Positions 1 through 6,450 of a stretch of DNA of 16,562 nucleotides are shown here, piece after piece (position 1 is the first letter of the stretch; the number at the start of each line of letters is the position of its first letter). The DNA is taken from assembly GCA_910578845.1 (NCBI GenBank), contig CAJTSL010000068.1:1-16562 (forward strand), in the 5' to 3' direction. The translations under genes and the position numbers were made by a program. The notes below the pieces were generated by a model. It did no database searches. It worked only from the letters and a program-made list of their open reading frames with translations, and had not been told where the DNA came from. Source of the DNA: an uncultured Lachnospiraceae bacterium (GTDB taxonomy: Bacteria > Bacillota > Clostridia > Lachnospirales > Lachnospiraceae).

Positions 1-542
1 TTACAGGTTTATGAAGGGATTTTTACAGACGAACGATCAACAGGCATTTTGAGGAAACGAATGAGTTATTTGATGATGGCTCGCACATCATATACGTTAA
101 CGGGGCTTATAAGGGTGATGATGCGATCGGAAATCTGTTACATGACTTTGGCTGTAAGGAATCGAAGGATATGTATTATCCGGAACTGGCTAAAGGGGTA
201 AAGCATTTTAAGGAAGAAGGAGGTCGGAAGAGGATGTGTGAAGCGGTTGAGAAATATGGGGATAGAAGAGCAGAAAGTGCAAGGCTAAATAATCTACTTG
301 AAAATGTGAGAAATTTGATGGAATCTATGAAATGGTCTGCGGAACAGGCAATGTCGGCAATGAAAGTATCAGAGGCGGATAAGGCTATGCTTTTGGAAAA
401 GCTGTGAGGCGCTTATGGCAAATATGAAGTTGGGGCAGAACAGGCAATGAATGTGCTTGAGGTCAATAAGCATGACAGAGAGATTTTACTGAAAAGTTAT
501 AAAGATACGGGTTTAAACTGTGGTAAACAAGGAGTATTCTGA
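1..542 (+). pseudogene. Rpn/PD-(D/E)XK nuclease family transposase, C-terminal remnant
   Basis: Reading from base 15 gives a C-terminal part recognisable as the Rpn (recombination-promoting nuclease / 'PD-(D/E)XK nuclease family transposase') family common in Lachnospiraceae: FDDGSHIIYVNG, then YKGDDAIGNLLHDF, MYYPELAKGVKHFKE and a charged, helical tail ending at the stop at 405-407. The nuclease core would lie left of the window. The gene looks broken. The same frame has a stop at 12-14, and related-looking text upstream sits in other frames, so a frameshift is likely within the first 60 bases. After the stop the frame stays open to the TGA at 540-542, and that part (AEQAMNVLEVNKHDREILL) resembles the tail before the stop (AEQAMSAMKVSEADKAMLL). 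This suggests a tandem-duplicated C-terminal module cut by a premature stop. The first in-frame ATG (171) has no ribosome binding site. Confidence 0.6.
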
Positions 543-565
543 TCGAATGGAGTGCTCCTTGTTTT
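525..565 (+). terminator. Possible Rho-independent terminator after the Rpn remnant
   Basis: Arms AAACAAGGAGTA (525-536) and TGCTCCTTGTTT (553-564) pair over 12 bp with one G-T pair and a 16-nt loop, followed by only a short T run. The position at the end of the decayed frame fits a terminator. The long loop and weak T tract make it only moderately convincing. Confidence 0.4.
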
Positions 566-612
566 GCATTTGCTGATTATGAGATATCGGTTTAAATATG
601 TAGTGTAGTACT

Positions 613-658
613 AGGAGGCGCAAACGTGATAAAGCACATTCTCGGTAAAGCGATGTAG
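613..658 (+). other. Possible 10-codon leader peptide ahead of xis
   Basis: A perfect AGGAGG (613-618) stands 7 nt before a GTG (626-628) that opens a 10-codon frame, MIKHILGKAM, ending with TAG at 656-658. Nothing else in the 541-720 gap explains such a strong ribosome binding site. It could be a leader peptide for xis or the start of a gene destroyed by deletion. I do not recognise the peptide. Confidence 0.25.
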
Positions 659-720
659 GGATGTTATCTATATCTTTAATTGATAACTATATATTATTTA
701 TTTGACAGGAGGTAAAACAA

Positions 721-915
721 ATGAACAAAACATTATTTCGTGAATCCAAAGAACAAATAACGGTTGATATTGAAAAATTATCCGCCATGCTTTCCTGCGG
801 ACGGGCCACAGCCCGAAAGATAGGAGAGCAAGCGGAAGCCAGAATTTGCATAGGCAGGCGAGTCTTATATTCTGTCGATAAGGTGAAGCAATACTTATGT
901 AATTTGAGTGAATAA
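721..915 (+). CDS. xis: Excisionase (Tn916 Xis-like)
   Basis: This 64-residue basic protein is a small winged-helix excisionase (recombination directionality factor), which would bend DNA at the element ends and bias the neighbouring integrase toward excision. The pattern ITVDIEKLSAMLSCGRATARKIGEQA, then an IGRRVLY hairpin and a final KVKQYL helix, is the recognition-helix and wing layout of these proteins. Length matches Tn916 Xis (about 67 residues). The start is secure: AGGAGG at 707-712 lies 8 nt before the ATG. It is immediately upstream of the integrase on the same strand, the usual order in Tn916-type elements. The exact target sites are not visible. Confidence 0.85.
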   Translation: MNKTLFRESKEQITVDIEKLSAMLSCGRATARKIGEQAEARICIGRRVLYSVDKVKQYLCNLSE

Positions 916-937
916 ATTATAATATCATCTGTTATTT

Positions 938-987
938 GGAATGGTTCTGTGCTATACTATCTATATGAGGCAAGCCGGAACCATTCC
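938..987 (+). repeat. Inverted repeat between xis and int, enclosing an extended -10
   Basis: Perfect 10-bp arms GGAATGGTTC (938-947) and GAACCATTCC (978-987) flank a 30-nt loop. The loop contains TGCTATACT (950-958), an extended -10 element that would give int its own promoter. No T tract follows, so this is not a simple terminator. In a transcript reading through from xis the arms could form a hairpin ahead of int; as DNA they could be an operator around the int promoter. Confidence 0.55.
950..958 (+). promoter_or_regulatory. Probable int promoter, extended -10
   Basis: TGC followed by TATACT fits a TGn extended -10 box. The -35 region is poor (CTGTTA, 929-934, 18-bp spacer), which is usual for extended -10 promoters. 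The predicted start near 965 gives a short leader to the int ATG at 1029. Confidence 0.4.
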
Positions 988-1028
988 TATTGGAAAGAAA
1001 GGAGCGCAGAGAAGAAAGGAGTGGCTTT

Positions 1029-2243
1029 ATGGCAAGGAAAGACAATAAAGGTCGAAATCTTCATACAGGTGAATCACAGCGCAATGACGGAATCTATATG
1101 TATCGCTATATGGACATAAGGAGCGGCAAACGCCAGACGATCTATGCAGGTGATTTGGCGGAACTTAGGGCGAAGGAGAAGCAGCTTGCAAAGGATCTGG
1201 ATGATAATATACTAATAGATGGCAGTGCCAAGAAAATGACGGTCAATTCCCTATTTGACTATTATATGGCAACGAAAGAATTAGCGGATTCCACGAGAGG
1301 TAATTATGTAAAAATGTGGAATGGTCATGTAAAAGATGAGATTGGGAATTTAAAGGTAGTGCAGCTTCTCCCATCACACATCAAGGCGTTTTATGCGAAG
1401 ATGTCACGCGCAGGATATTCTTACTGTACGATCAAGCTGATACATACGCTCATAAATCCGGCGTTGGAGATGGCAGTAGACGATGATATTATACGGAAAA
1501 ACCCGGCTAAAAACGCATTGTCCAGCGACTATGGGAAACCACCGGAAGAGAAGGATATATTGACATTAGACCAGCAGAAGAAATTAGTTTCGTTTATGCA
1601 GGAAAGCAATGTCTACAATATTTATGATCCTATGTTTACGGTTCTATTGGAGACAGGCTTAAGATGCGGGGAACTGATCGGTCTGACATGGGCGGATGTA
1701 GACATGGAGAACAGGGAACTTTCCATAGATCATCAGCTTATCTATAAGGATTGGGGTGTTGGCTACGGATTTCGGGTATCTACACCTAAAACGAAGGCAG
1801 GTGTGCGGACTATCCCGTTTACGGAAAGTGTGTATAAAGCTTTCTTGGGACAGAAAAAGATCAATTTTATGCTTGGACGGCGCAGCACAGAGGAGATAGA
1901 TGGATATTCAGACTTTATCTTTCTGGCGAAAACGGGAAGACCGCTGATGCCTAGCGCAGTCAACAACGTGATTTACAATGTGGTAGATAAATACAATAAG
2001 GAAGAAGCAGGCAGGGCAAAGAAAGAACACCGCAAAGCGGAACTTCTTCCGAGAATCTCAGCCCACAACCTACGACACACTGCCTGCACCAACATGGCAA
2101 GACAGGGCATGAACATCAAGGTGCTGCAGTATCTCATGGGACACGCCCACAGCGATGTGACGATGGATGTATATAACCATATCGCAGGCAGAGAGGATGT
2201 TAGGGAGGAAGTGGAGCGGTACGCACTGGCAGTTGGCGGCTGA
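1029..2243 (+). CDS. int: Tyrosine recombinase, Tn916-type integrase
   Basis: This 404-residue protein is a site-specific tyrosine recombinase that integrates and excises the element. From the N-terminus it has a small arm-binding domain (KDNKGRNLHTGESQRNDG, close to the Tn916 Int N-terminus), a core-binding SAM-like domain at about 65-160, and the catalytic domain from about 180. The catalytic set is complete: Arg212 in TGLRCGE, a Lys in TPKTKAG (254 or 256), His346 and Arg349 in HNLRHT, His372 in MGHA, and Tyr382 in DVYNH. Length and motifs match Tn916 Int (405 residues). The frame is open further upstream to a TTG at 990, but AAAGGAG at 1015-1021 sits 7 nt before the ATG at 1029, so that start is preferred. 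Nothing suggests inactivation. It is transcribed toward clpB. Confidence 0.92.
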   Translation: MARKDNKGRNLHTGESQRNDGIYMYRYMDIRSGKRQTIYAGDLAELRAKEKQLAKDLDDNILIDGSAKKMTVNSLFDYYMATKELADSTRGNYVKMWNGHVKDEIGNLKVVQLLPSHIKAFYAKMSRAGYSYCTIKLIHTLINPALEMAVDDDIIRKNPAKNALSSDYGKPPEEKDILTLDQQKKLVSFMQESNVYNIYDPMFTVLLETGLRCGELIGLTWADVDMENRELSIDHQLIYKDWGVGYGFRVSTPKTKAGVRTIPFTESVYKAFLGQKKINFMLGRRSTEEIDGYSDFIFLAKTGRPLMPSAVNNVIYNVVDKYNKEEAGRAKKEHRKAELLPRISAHNLRHTACTNMARQGMNIKVLQYLMGHAHSDVTMDVYNHIAGREDVREEVERYALAVGG

Positions 2244-2244
2244 G

Positions 2245-2289
2245 TTACTACACCAAAAAATAAAAAAATGGTGTAGTAATGGTGTAGTA
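2245..2289 (+). repeat. GGTGTAGTA repeat cluster after int, candidate integrase arm sites
   Basis: TTACTACACCA (2245-2255) and TGGTGTAGTAA (2269-2279) form a perfect 11-bp inverted repeat around an A-rich spacer, and TGGTGTAGTA recurs at once as a direct copy (2280-2289). The core GTGTAGTA appears again at 603-610, upstream of xis. Short repeats on both sides of a xis-int pair resemble the arm-type sites bound by the N-terminal domain of Tn916-family integrases. A hairpin role in ending the int transcript is also possible, but no T tract follows. Confidence 0.45.
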
Positions 2290-2327
2290 GAGGAATATAA
2301 CAGGTGATGTTTTAAATTCCAGGACCC

Positions 2328-2354
2328 GCAAACCCGCATAAACACTGGGTTTGC
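2328..2354 (+). terminator. Hairpin at the element-clpB boundary (terminator or att core)
   Basis: GCAAACCC (2328-2335) and GGGTTTGC (2347-2354) form an 8-bp perfect stem with an 11-nt loop, followed by AAAATTTTAATAAA. It could terminate int transcription before the clpB promoter. It also lies where the right end of the element must be, between the int-side repeats and the CIRCE site, so it may be or contain the attachment core. The T tract is poor; the assignment is open. Confidence 0.35.
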
Positions 2355-2372
2355 AAAATTTTAATAAATTTA

Positions 2373-2399
2373 TTAGCACTCACCTCTTGACAGTGCTAA
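2373..2399 (+). promoter_or_regulatory. CIRCE operator (HrcA binding site)
   Basis: TTAGCACTC, a 9-nt spacer and CAGTGCTAA match the CIRCE consensus TTAGCACTC-N9-GAGTGCTAA with a single mismatch, at the first base of the right arm. HrcA binds this element and releases it under protein-folding stress. The right half covers the -35 hexamer of the clpB promoter, so HrcA would block polymerase directly. Confidence 0.92.
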
Positions 2400-2415
2400 C
2401 AAAAAGCAGTATTGT
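2387..2415 (+). promoter_or_regulatory. clpB sigma-A promoter
   Basis: TTGACA (2387-2392) is a perfect -35. A 17-bp spacer leads to TATTGT (2410-2415), a 4/6 match to the -10. The -35 lies inside CIRCE, the standard arrangement for HrcA repression. The untranslated leader would be about 60 nt. Confidence 0.7.
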
Positions 2416-2482
2416 TATATCAGCACTAGAACAAAGTGTATAGAAAGAAACCTTATATACGAAGAAAAGGGGGCAAGAGACT

Positions 2483-5068
2483 ATGAACTTAACAAAATTT
2501 ACCCAGAAATCTATACAATCCGTAGAGCAGTGTGAAAAGCTTGCTTATGAATACGGCAATCAGGAAATAGAGCAGGAGCATCTTCTCTACAGCCTTCTTA
2601 CAATAGAAGACAGCCTGATTTTGAAACTCATTGAGAAAATGGAAATCCAGAAGGAATATTTCTTAAACCGTACAGAACAGGCTTTGCAAAAACGCATAAA
2701 AGTCCAGGGTGGCCAAATTTACATTGGTGCGGATTTGAACAAGGTCCTGATTACGGCGGAGGATGAGGCCAAACAGCTTGGAGATGAGTATGTTTCCGTG
2801 GAGCATCTTTTCCTTGCCATGTTGAAACATCCGAATAAGGAAATCAAAGAAATTTTCAGGGAATTTGCTATTTCCAGGGAACGTTTCCTACAGGCGCTTT
2901 CCACTGTGCGCGGCAACCAGAGGGTAACTTCCGATAACCCGGAAGCGACTTATGATACGTTGGAGAAATATGGACAGGATTTGGTAGAAAAGGCAAGGGG
3001 GCAGAAGTTAGACCCTGTAATTGGACGTGACAATGAAATCCGTAACGTCATCAGGATCCTTTCACGAAAGACGAAGAATAATCCGGTGCTAATCGGAGAG
3101 CCGGGTGTTGGCAAGACTGCTGTTGCGGAAGGATTGGCGCAGCGGATTGTCCGTGGGGATGTACCGGAAGGGTTGAAAGATAAGAAGATTTTTGCGCTGG
3201 ACATGGGGGCGCTTGTCGCAGGTGCCAAGTACAGAGGCGAGTTTGAAGAACGTCTCAAAGCGGTATTGGATGATGTGAAGAACAGTGAGGGACAGATTAT
3301 CCTGTTCATTGACGAGCTGCATACGATTGTCGGAGCGGGCAAGACGGATGGCGCGCTTGATGCCGGGAATATGTTAAAGCCTATGCTGGCGAGAGGAGAA
3401 CTGCATTGTATCGGCGCAACGACATTGGATGAATACCGCCAATATATTGAGAAAGATGCTGCGCTAGAGCGCCGTTTCCAGCCTGTCATGGTGGAAGAGC
3501 CAACGGTTGAGGATACGATTTCCATTTTGCGTGGCCTAAAAGAGCGCTATGAAGTTTATCATGGCGTAAAGATTATGGATCATGCTTTGGTCAGTGCCGC
3601 GATGCTTTCCCACCGCTATATCGCGGACCGGTTCTTACCGGATAAGGCCATTGACTTGGTGGATGAAGCTTGCGCATTAATTAAGACCGAGCTGGATTCC
3701 ATGCCGACGGAGCTAGACGAATTACGGCGTAAAGTCATGCAGCTTGAGATAGAAGAGACAGCTTTGAAGAAAGAGGATGACCGATTAAGTCAAGAGCGGT
3801 TGGAAAATCTGCAAAGGGAACTTGCCGAGCTAAAAGCGGAATTGGACAATAGACTGGCGCAGTGGGAGAATGAGAAAGCTTGCGTGGAGAAGCTTTCGAA
3901 AATCAGGGAAGAGATTGATGAGACAGGTAATCAAATCCAGATTGCGCAGCGCGAAGGAGATTATGAGAAAGCGGCAGAGCTTAGCTATGGGAAATTGCCG
4001 TCGCTAAAGCAACAGCTTGAGATAGAAGAGGAAAAAGTGAAGAATCAGGATTTGTCTCTTGTGCATGAGAGTGTTTCGGAAGAAGAGATTGCGAAGATCA
4101 TTTCCAGATGGACAGGGATCCCGGTTGCGAAGCTGACGGAAAGCGAAAGGAATAAAACTCTTCATCTTGACGAAGAACTGCATAAACGCGTGATCGGGCA
4201 AGAAGAAGGGGTAACGAAGGTAACGGAAGCGATTATCCGTTCTAAAGCGGGCATTAAAGATCCTACCAAGCCAATTGGGTCATTTCTGTTCTTAGGGCCC
4301 ACTGGTGTCGGCAAAACGGAATTAGCGAAGGCGCTTGCGGCATCCTTGTTTGATGATGAGAACAATATGGTCCGGATTGATATGAGCGAATATATGGAGA
4401 AATACTCTGTATCCAGGCTGATTGGGGCGCCTCCAGGATACGTCGGATATGAAGAGGGAGGGCAATTGACTGAATTGGTCAGAAGAAAGCCATATTCGGT
4501 AGTATTATTTGACGAGATTGAGAAAGCACATCCGGATGTTTTCAATGTATTGTTACAGGTGTTAGACGATGGGCGTATTACGGATTCCCAGGGAAGGACG
4601 GTTGACTTTAAGAATACGATCCTGATCATGACGTCCAATATCGGGGCGGACTATTTGTTAGATGGGATTGACAACAATGGTAATATTAGGCCGGAAGCGG
4701 AAAACATGGTCATGCAGGACTTGCGGAATCATTTCCGTCCGGAATTCCTAAACCGCCTGGATGAAACGATACTGTTCAAGCCATTGACCAAAGAGGTCAT
4801 AGGAGGGATCATCCGTTTGATCATTGATGATTTGAACAAGCGGTTATCGGACAGAGAGCTATACATTGAACTGACGGAAGAAGCTGAACAGTTCATTGTA
4901 GATAATGCGTACGACCCGGTTTATGGCGCAAGGCCTCTGAAAAGGTATATCCAGAAATATGTAGAGACTTTGTCTGCGAAGCTGATCCTTGCAGACCAGG
5001 TATCTGCCAAAGATACCATCTTGATCACAATACAAGACGGTAAACTGATAGCAGAGAAAAAGCAGTGA
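2483..5068 (+). CDS. clpB: ClpB, ATP-dependent disaggregase (Hsp100)
   Basis: ClpB is a cytoplasmic hexameric AAA+ chaperone that threads aggregated proteins through its pore, working with DnaK/DnaJ/GrpE. This 861-residue copy is full length (E. coli ClpB has 857). It has a Clp N-domain at about 1-145; the first AAA+ module with Walker A GEPGVGKT (205-212) and Walker B around Asp277-Glu278; the long coiled-coil M-domain at about 405-530 that separates ClpB from ClpA and ClpC; a second AAA+ module with Walker A GPTGVGKT (605-612) and Walker B Asp677-Glu678; and the D2 small domain (NHFRPEFLNRLDE, YDPVYGARPLKR). AAGGGGG at 2467-2473 is 9 nt before the ATG. It is a single-gene unit between the CIRCE promoter and a strong terminator. 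I see no CtsR-type operator. Confidence 0.98.
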   Translation: MNLTKFTQKSIQSVEQCEKLAYEYGNQEIEQEHLLYSLLTIEDSLILKLIEKMEIQKEYFLNRTEQALQKRIKVQGGQIYIGADLNKVLITAEDEAKQLGDEYVSVEHLFLAMLKHPNKEIKEIFREFAISRERFLQALSTVRGNQRVTSDNPEATYDTLEKYGQDLVEKARGQKLDPVIGRDNEIRNVIRILSRKTKNNPVLIGEPGVGKTAVAEGLAQRIVRGDVPEGLKDKKIFALDMGALVAGAKYRGEFEERLKAVLDDVKNSEGQIILFIDELHTIVGAGKTDGALDAGNMLKPMLARGELHCIGATTLDEYRQYIEKDAALERRFQPVMVEEPTVEDTISILRGLKERYEVYHGVKIMDHALVSAAMLSHRYIADRFLPDKAIDLVDEACALIKTELDSMPTELDELRRKVMQLEIEETALKKEDDRLSQERLENLQRELAELKAELDNRLAQWENEKACVEKLSKIREEIDETGNQIQIAQREGDYEKAAELSYGKLPSLKQQLEIEEEKVKNQDLSLVHESVSEEEIAKIISRWTGIPVAKLTESERNKTLHLDEELHKRVIGQEEGVTKVTEAIIRSKAGIKDPTKPIGSFLFLGPTGVGKTELAKALAASLFDDENNMVRIDMSEYMEKYSVSRLIGAPPGYVGYEEGGQLTELVRRKPYSVVLFDEIEKAHPDVFNVLLQVLDDGRITDSQGRTVDFKNTILIMTSNIGADYLLDGIDNNGNIRPEAENMVMQDLRNHFRPEFLNRLDETILFKPLTKEVIGGIIRLIIDDLNKRLSDRELYIELTEEAEQFIVDNAYDPVYGARPLKRYIQKYVETLSAKLILADQVSAKDTILITIQDGKLIAEKKQ

Positions 5069-5073
5069 CAGCT

Positions 5074-5100
5074 AAGGCGCCCTTGATGGGCGCCTTTTTT
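5074..5100 (+). terminator. Rho-independent terminator of clpB
   Basis: AAGGCGCCC and GGGCGCCTT form a 9-bp perfect, GC-rich stem with a 5-nt loop, followed at once by a T run. It lies 5 nt after the clpB stop and insulates the next operon. Confidence 0.95.
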
Positions 5101-5171
5101 GGCTCTTTAAACGGCACATGTCCCTATTGTGAAATTTGATCATTACCATAGAAATCTTTGTACAGAGAAGG

Positions 5172-5177
5172 TATAAT
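5172..5177 (+). promoter_or_regulatory. Candidate -10 box for the LD-carboxypeptidase operon
   Basis: A perfect TATAAT lies 54 nt before the ATG of the next gene, after a strong terminator, so a promoter is expected here. No good -35 is found at 16-18 bp (TAGAAA at best), so the call rests on the -10 and position. Confidence 0.4.
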
Positions 5178-5230
5178 ATCTTAGAAAGCAATTAATTTTA
5201 GAAAATAATAGTCAAGAAAGGTAACGGTTT

Positions 5231-6253
5231 ATGAGATACGCTAAATTTTTACCAGAAAATGGAACAATCGGGTTTATTGCGCCATCGTTTGGATGTGCGA
5301 TAGAACCATATAAGACCGCGTTCCTTCATGCACAGGAGAAATGGGCGGCGTCTGGGTACAAGCTTCATTTTGGAGCAAATTGCTATGCGCAAGAGGGCAT
5401 TGGCATTAGTAATACGCCTCCTAAATGTGCGGAAGAGCTGATGAGCTCTTATCGCGGGAAGGATAACGATGTGATTATTTCCTGTGGCGGCGGAGAGCTG
5501 ATGTGTGAAATATTGGATTATGTTGATTTCGAGAAAATCAGACAGGCCGAACCGAAGTGGTACATGGGATATTCGGATAATACGAATATGACGTTCCTGC
5601 TGGCGACTTTGTGCGATACGGCCTCGATTTATGGGCCGTGTGCGGCTGCTTTTGGTATGGAGCCGTGGCATCCGTCGCTAAGAGACGCCATGGATGTTCT
5701 GGCAGGGAAGCGCCTTAGTTTTACAGGATATGATAAGTGGGAGAAAGAGTCTCTGAAAGATGAAGAGCATCCGCTTGTGCCGTATCATGTGACCGAGGAT
5801 TCTGTAATACGGAGATTTCCTGACGAAACATTAGATTTTTCAGGCAGGCTGCTTGGCGGCTGTATGGACTGCCTTGTGAACCTGATCGGGACGAAATTTG
5901 ATAAAGTATGTGATTTTATGAAACGATATGAAGAGGATGGCGTGCTCTGGTTCTTAGAGGCATGTGACCTGAATGTTATGAGCATCCGGCGCGCTATGTG
6001 GCAGATGGAGCATGCCGGATGGTTTGAGAACTGTAAAGGCTTCTTGATTGGCAGGCCCAGGCTTGGCGAGGAAATGATGGGGCTTGACCACTACCATGCT
6101 GTATACGATGTGATCAAGAAGTACCATGTGCCTGTTGTCATGGATGTAGATATCGGACATGTAGCGCCGATGATGCCCCTTGTCTGTGGAAGTAAGGCAT
6201 ATGTCCACGCGGAAGGGAACGAATACTGTGTACGGATGGATTTGCAAGATTAG
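5231..6253 (+). CDS. S66 family LD-carboxypeptidase (LdcA/MccF-like)
   Basis: This 340-residue serine peptidase belongs to family S66, which removes the terminal D-alanine from muropeptide tetrapeptides (LdcA branch) or inactivates peptide-nucleotide antibiotics such as microcin C (MccF branch). The catalytic triad is visible: Ser115 in the nucleophile elbow GYSDNT, Glu243 in WFLEACD and His310 in DIGHVAP. IISCGGGELM (about 83-92) is the conserved strand before the nucleophile. There is no signal peptide, so it acts in the cytoplasm, as expected for muropeptide recycling. AAAGG at 5216-5220 precedes the ATG by 10 nt. It is probably the first gene of an operon with the next two. Sequence alone does not separate the LdcA from the MccF role; length and motifs fit either. 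Confidence 0.9.
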   Translation: MRYAKFLPENGTIGFIAPSFGCAIEPYKTAFLHAQEKWAASGYKLHFGANCYAQEGIGISNTPPKCAEELMSSYRGKDNDVIISCGGGELMCEILDYVDFEKIRQAEPKWYMGYSDNTNMTFLLATLCDTASIYGPCAAAFGMEPWHPSLRDAMDVLAGKRLSFTGYDKWEKESLKDEEHPLVPYHVTEDSVIRRFPDETLDFSGRLLGGCMDCLVNLIGTKFDKVCDFMKRYEEDGVLWFLEACDLNVMSIRRAMWQMEHAGWFENCKGFLIGRPRLGEEMMGLDHYHAVYDVIKKYHVPVVMDVDIGHVAPMMPLVCGSKAYVHAEGNEYCVRMDLQD

Positions 6254-6276
6254 GCAAAGACAAGAAAGGAAAAGAT

Positions 6277-6450
6277 ATGATACCAAAAGACCCAGTGATG
6301 CTTCTGAGTTATGTAAACTTGAAGCTAAGAGATTTCTACGGAAGCTTACAAAGCCTTTGTGAGGACTTGGATATTAGCGAAGGAGAAATCACACAGAAAT
6401 TGGCTTCTATTGATTATCATTATGATAAGGAGAGAAACCAGTTTGTCTGA
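6277..6450 (+). CDS. DUF4250 domain-containing small protein
   Basis: This 57-residue protein starts MIPKDPVMLLSYVN and ends DYHYDKERNQFV, the beginning and end typical of the DUF4250 family, small acidic proteins found widely in Clostridia with no known function. AAAGGA at 6266-6271 lies 5 nt before the ATG. It starts 23 nt after the carboxypeptidase stop, and its last 8 nt overlap the start of the next gene. That gene's ribosome binding site lies inside this coding region, so the two are probably translationally coupled. The family usually occurs as a standalone short ORF and is easily missed by length cutoffs. No membrane segment or metal-binding motif is seen. Confidence 0.88.
   Translation: MIPKDPVMLLSYVNLKLRDFYGSLQSLCEDLDISEGEITQKLASIDYHYDKERNQFV

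Noticed and set aside
990..1028. TTG start for the integrase, adding 13 residues
   Set aside because: AAAGGAG at ideal spacing before ATG 1029, and homology to Tn916 Int begins at that methionine.
2950..4638. Long minus-strand open frames opposite clpB
   Set aside because: They lie opposite a full-length gene with intact motifs, lack ribosome binding sites and resemble no protein family; they are codon-bias shadows.
6180..6362. Plus-strand 60-codon frame bridging the carboxypeptidase and DUF4250 genes
   Set aside because: It overlaps both real genes out of frame. The DUF4250 frame in the same place has a ribosome binding site and family match.
6359..6442. N-terminal extension of the RACo-like protein from GTG 6359 (or ATG 6422)
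   Set aside because: No ribosome binding site, and it would overlap the DUF4250 gene by up to 92 nt; AAGGAG at 6427-6432 supports TTG 6443.
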